5,182 nt of DNA from UCB2 sp964475735 (GTDB lineage: Bacteria; Chloroflexota; Dehalococcoidia; Tepidiformales; Tepidiformaceae). Below, piece after piece: positions 4,252 through 5,182 of this stretch. Below the pieces are notes generated by a model. It did no database searches. It was not told where the DNA came from and saw only the letters and a program-made list of their open reading frames with translations. The translations under genes were made by a program, and so were the position numbers. Within the stretch, counting starts at the first letter, position 1. The number at the start of each line of letters is the position of its first letter. The stretch is from positions 1-5,182 of the forward strand of contig CAYYYI010000167.1 of NCBI GenBank assembly GCA_964475735.1, read 5' to 3'.

Positions 4252-5182
4252 ATGGCTGGCGCTGTGCAGGTGGAAGCTCCCGGGTTCGAGCCGGAGCCGG
4301 GAAGTACAGGCTTCGCCATCCTTCGGAACACCCAGTTCCGCTGGCTCTACCTCTCCAACATCGCCTTTTTCTTCGCCATGAACGGCCAGATGATCGTCCG
4401 GTCCTACATCGCGTTCGACATCACGAACCGGAACGCCTTTGCGCTGGGGCTCATCAACCTGGCGGTTGCCGTGCCAATGCTGGTGGTTTCGCCCTTTGGC
4501 GGCGTCGTTGCGGACCGGGTCGAGAAGCGGCGGCTGATCATGATTGGCCAGGCGGTGCTGCTCCTGAACGAGCTGGCGGTGCTCACGCTTCTCCTGACGG
4601 AGAGGCTCGAGTTCTGGCACCTCTTCGCCGTCGTCTTCGTGATGGGCTGCACATTCCCGTTCATCATGCCGGCGCGGCAGGCGATCGTCGTCACAATCGT
4701 GGGACGGCGTGGCCTCGGAAATGCCATGGCCCTGCAGATGGGCGCGATGAATGCCGCGCGCGTCGTCGCCCCGGCGCTGGCCGGCTTCCTGATCTGGATT
4801 GTTGGAGTGAAGGCGACCTACCTTGTCGCCGTTGTGGTCTATGGCTTCGCGCTCGCAGCTATGTCGCGCATCGATCGCTCGCCAGCCCCGGTCCGGGAGA
4901 CGAAGACAAGCGTCTACCACGACATCCTTGAGGGCTTCCGGTACGTCGCGGGGTACCCGCCCGTACGCGTGCTGATGGTGCTCGGCATCCTCCCCATGTT
5001 GCTGGCGATGCCGTTCCAGGCGCTGCTCGTGGTGTTCGCGGTCGACGTTTGGGACGTGGGTTCGCGCGGGCTGGGGGTGCTGCAGGCGGCGGCCGGGCTG
5101 GGAGGCATGGCGGGGGCGTTCTTCCTCGCCTGGCGCGCGGAGCCGAAGCGGAAGCTGCGCATGATGATGGCCAGCCTCCTCG
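4252..5182 (+). CDS. MFS exporter of the EntS/MFS_3 type, 3'-truncated
   Basis: Open from ATG 4252 to the window end: 310 codons of an expected ~400-430. An in-frame TAA at 4240 makes ATG 4252 the first possible start; GTG at 4264 or 4270 is possible but also lacks a Shine-Dalgarno. After a polar N-terminus, residues 23-36 (ILRNTQFRWLYLSN) match the lead-in to helix 1 of MFS_3 proteins. Eight hydrophobic helices are visible, roughly 31-52, 64-86, 96-117, 122-145, 158-178, 180-205, 238-260 and 272-294. The MFS motif A, GGVVADRVEKRR (83-94), with its Asp and basic residues, lies between helices 2 and 3. The hydrophilic 206-237 segment is the central cytoplasmic loop. Such proteins are inner-membrane, proton-driven exporters of siderophores, macrolides or other drugs; the substrate here is not predictable. 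Probably controlled by the palindromes upstream. Confidence 0.92.
   Translation, partial: MAGAVQVEAPGFEPEPGSTGFAILRNTQFRWLYLSNIAFFFAMNGQMIVRSYIAFDITNRNAFALGLINLAVAVPMLVVSPFGGVVADRVEKRRLIMIGQAVLLLNELAVLTLLLTERLEFWHLFAVVFVMGCTFPFIMPARQAIVVTIVGRRGLGNAMALQMGAMNAARVVAPALAGFLIWIVGVKATYLVAVVVYGFALAAMSRIDRSPAPVRETKTSVYHDILEGFRYVAGYPPVRVLMVLGILPMLLAMPFQALLVVFAVDVWDVGSRGLGVLQAAAGLGGMAGAFFLAWRAEPKRKLRMMMASLL

Noticed and set aside
4141..4920. Long minus-strand open frame (259 codons) opposite the transporter
   Set aside because: It is the antisense shadow of the MFS gene: His/Asp/Arg-rich, no domain, while the plus strand shows clear MFS motif A and membrane helices.

Overview
The window is G+C-rich (roughly two thirds G+C by eye) bacterial DNA. 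It is a scaffold of three contigs joined by two runs of exactly 100 N (1676-1775 and 3692-3791), which are probably placeholders of unknown true length. Gene order across the gaps is therefore provisional. The mix of gene types (a large LuxR/TPR regulator, a HAF-repeat exported protein with a sorting-like tail, an apparently leaderless transporter gene) fits Chloroflexota or a related G+C-rich lineage such as Actinomycetota. This is inference from style; there is no marker gene to settle it.

Contig 1 (1-1675) holds the C-terminal 446 residues of a LuxR-family regulator: a long alpha-helical TPR-like region followed by a textbook LuxR/GerE helix-turn-helix. A weak terminator-like hairpin follows the stop. 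About 310 bp of non-coding, strongly structured, G+C-rich DNA then runs into the first gap. Its last ~95 bp have a partial, unproven resemblance to a SAM-type riboswitch.

Contig 2 (1776-3691) carries one nearly self-contained gene of 605 codons. Its product is an exported, surface-anchored protein with this order: Sec signal peptide, six evenly spaced HAF-type repeats (probable six-bladed beta-propeller), Pro/Ala linker, two cupin-like domains that have lost most metal ligands, a PPATG sorting-like motif, a hydrophobic helix and an arginine-rich end. A perfect 13-bp stem hairpin lies 20 bp after the stop. This composite protein is the most unusual item in the window.

Contig 3 (3792-5182) has two divergent genes. 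On the minus strand is a small conserved protein of unknown function that lacks its C-terminus (99 codons visible, strong Shine-Dalgarno). On the plus strand is a major facilitator superfamily exporter of the EntS/MFS_3 type, cut by the window end after 310 codons. The 163-bp divergent spacer contains two perfect inverted repeats. One overlaps a TAnnnT -10 box directly before the transporter ATG, suggesting a leaderless, repressor-controlled promoter.

No rRNA, tRNA, CRISPR array, insertion sequence or phage gene was seen. No pathway link among the four genes can be shown from the sequence.
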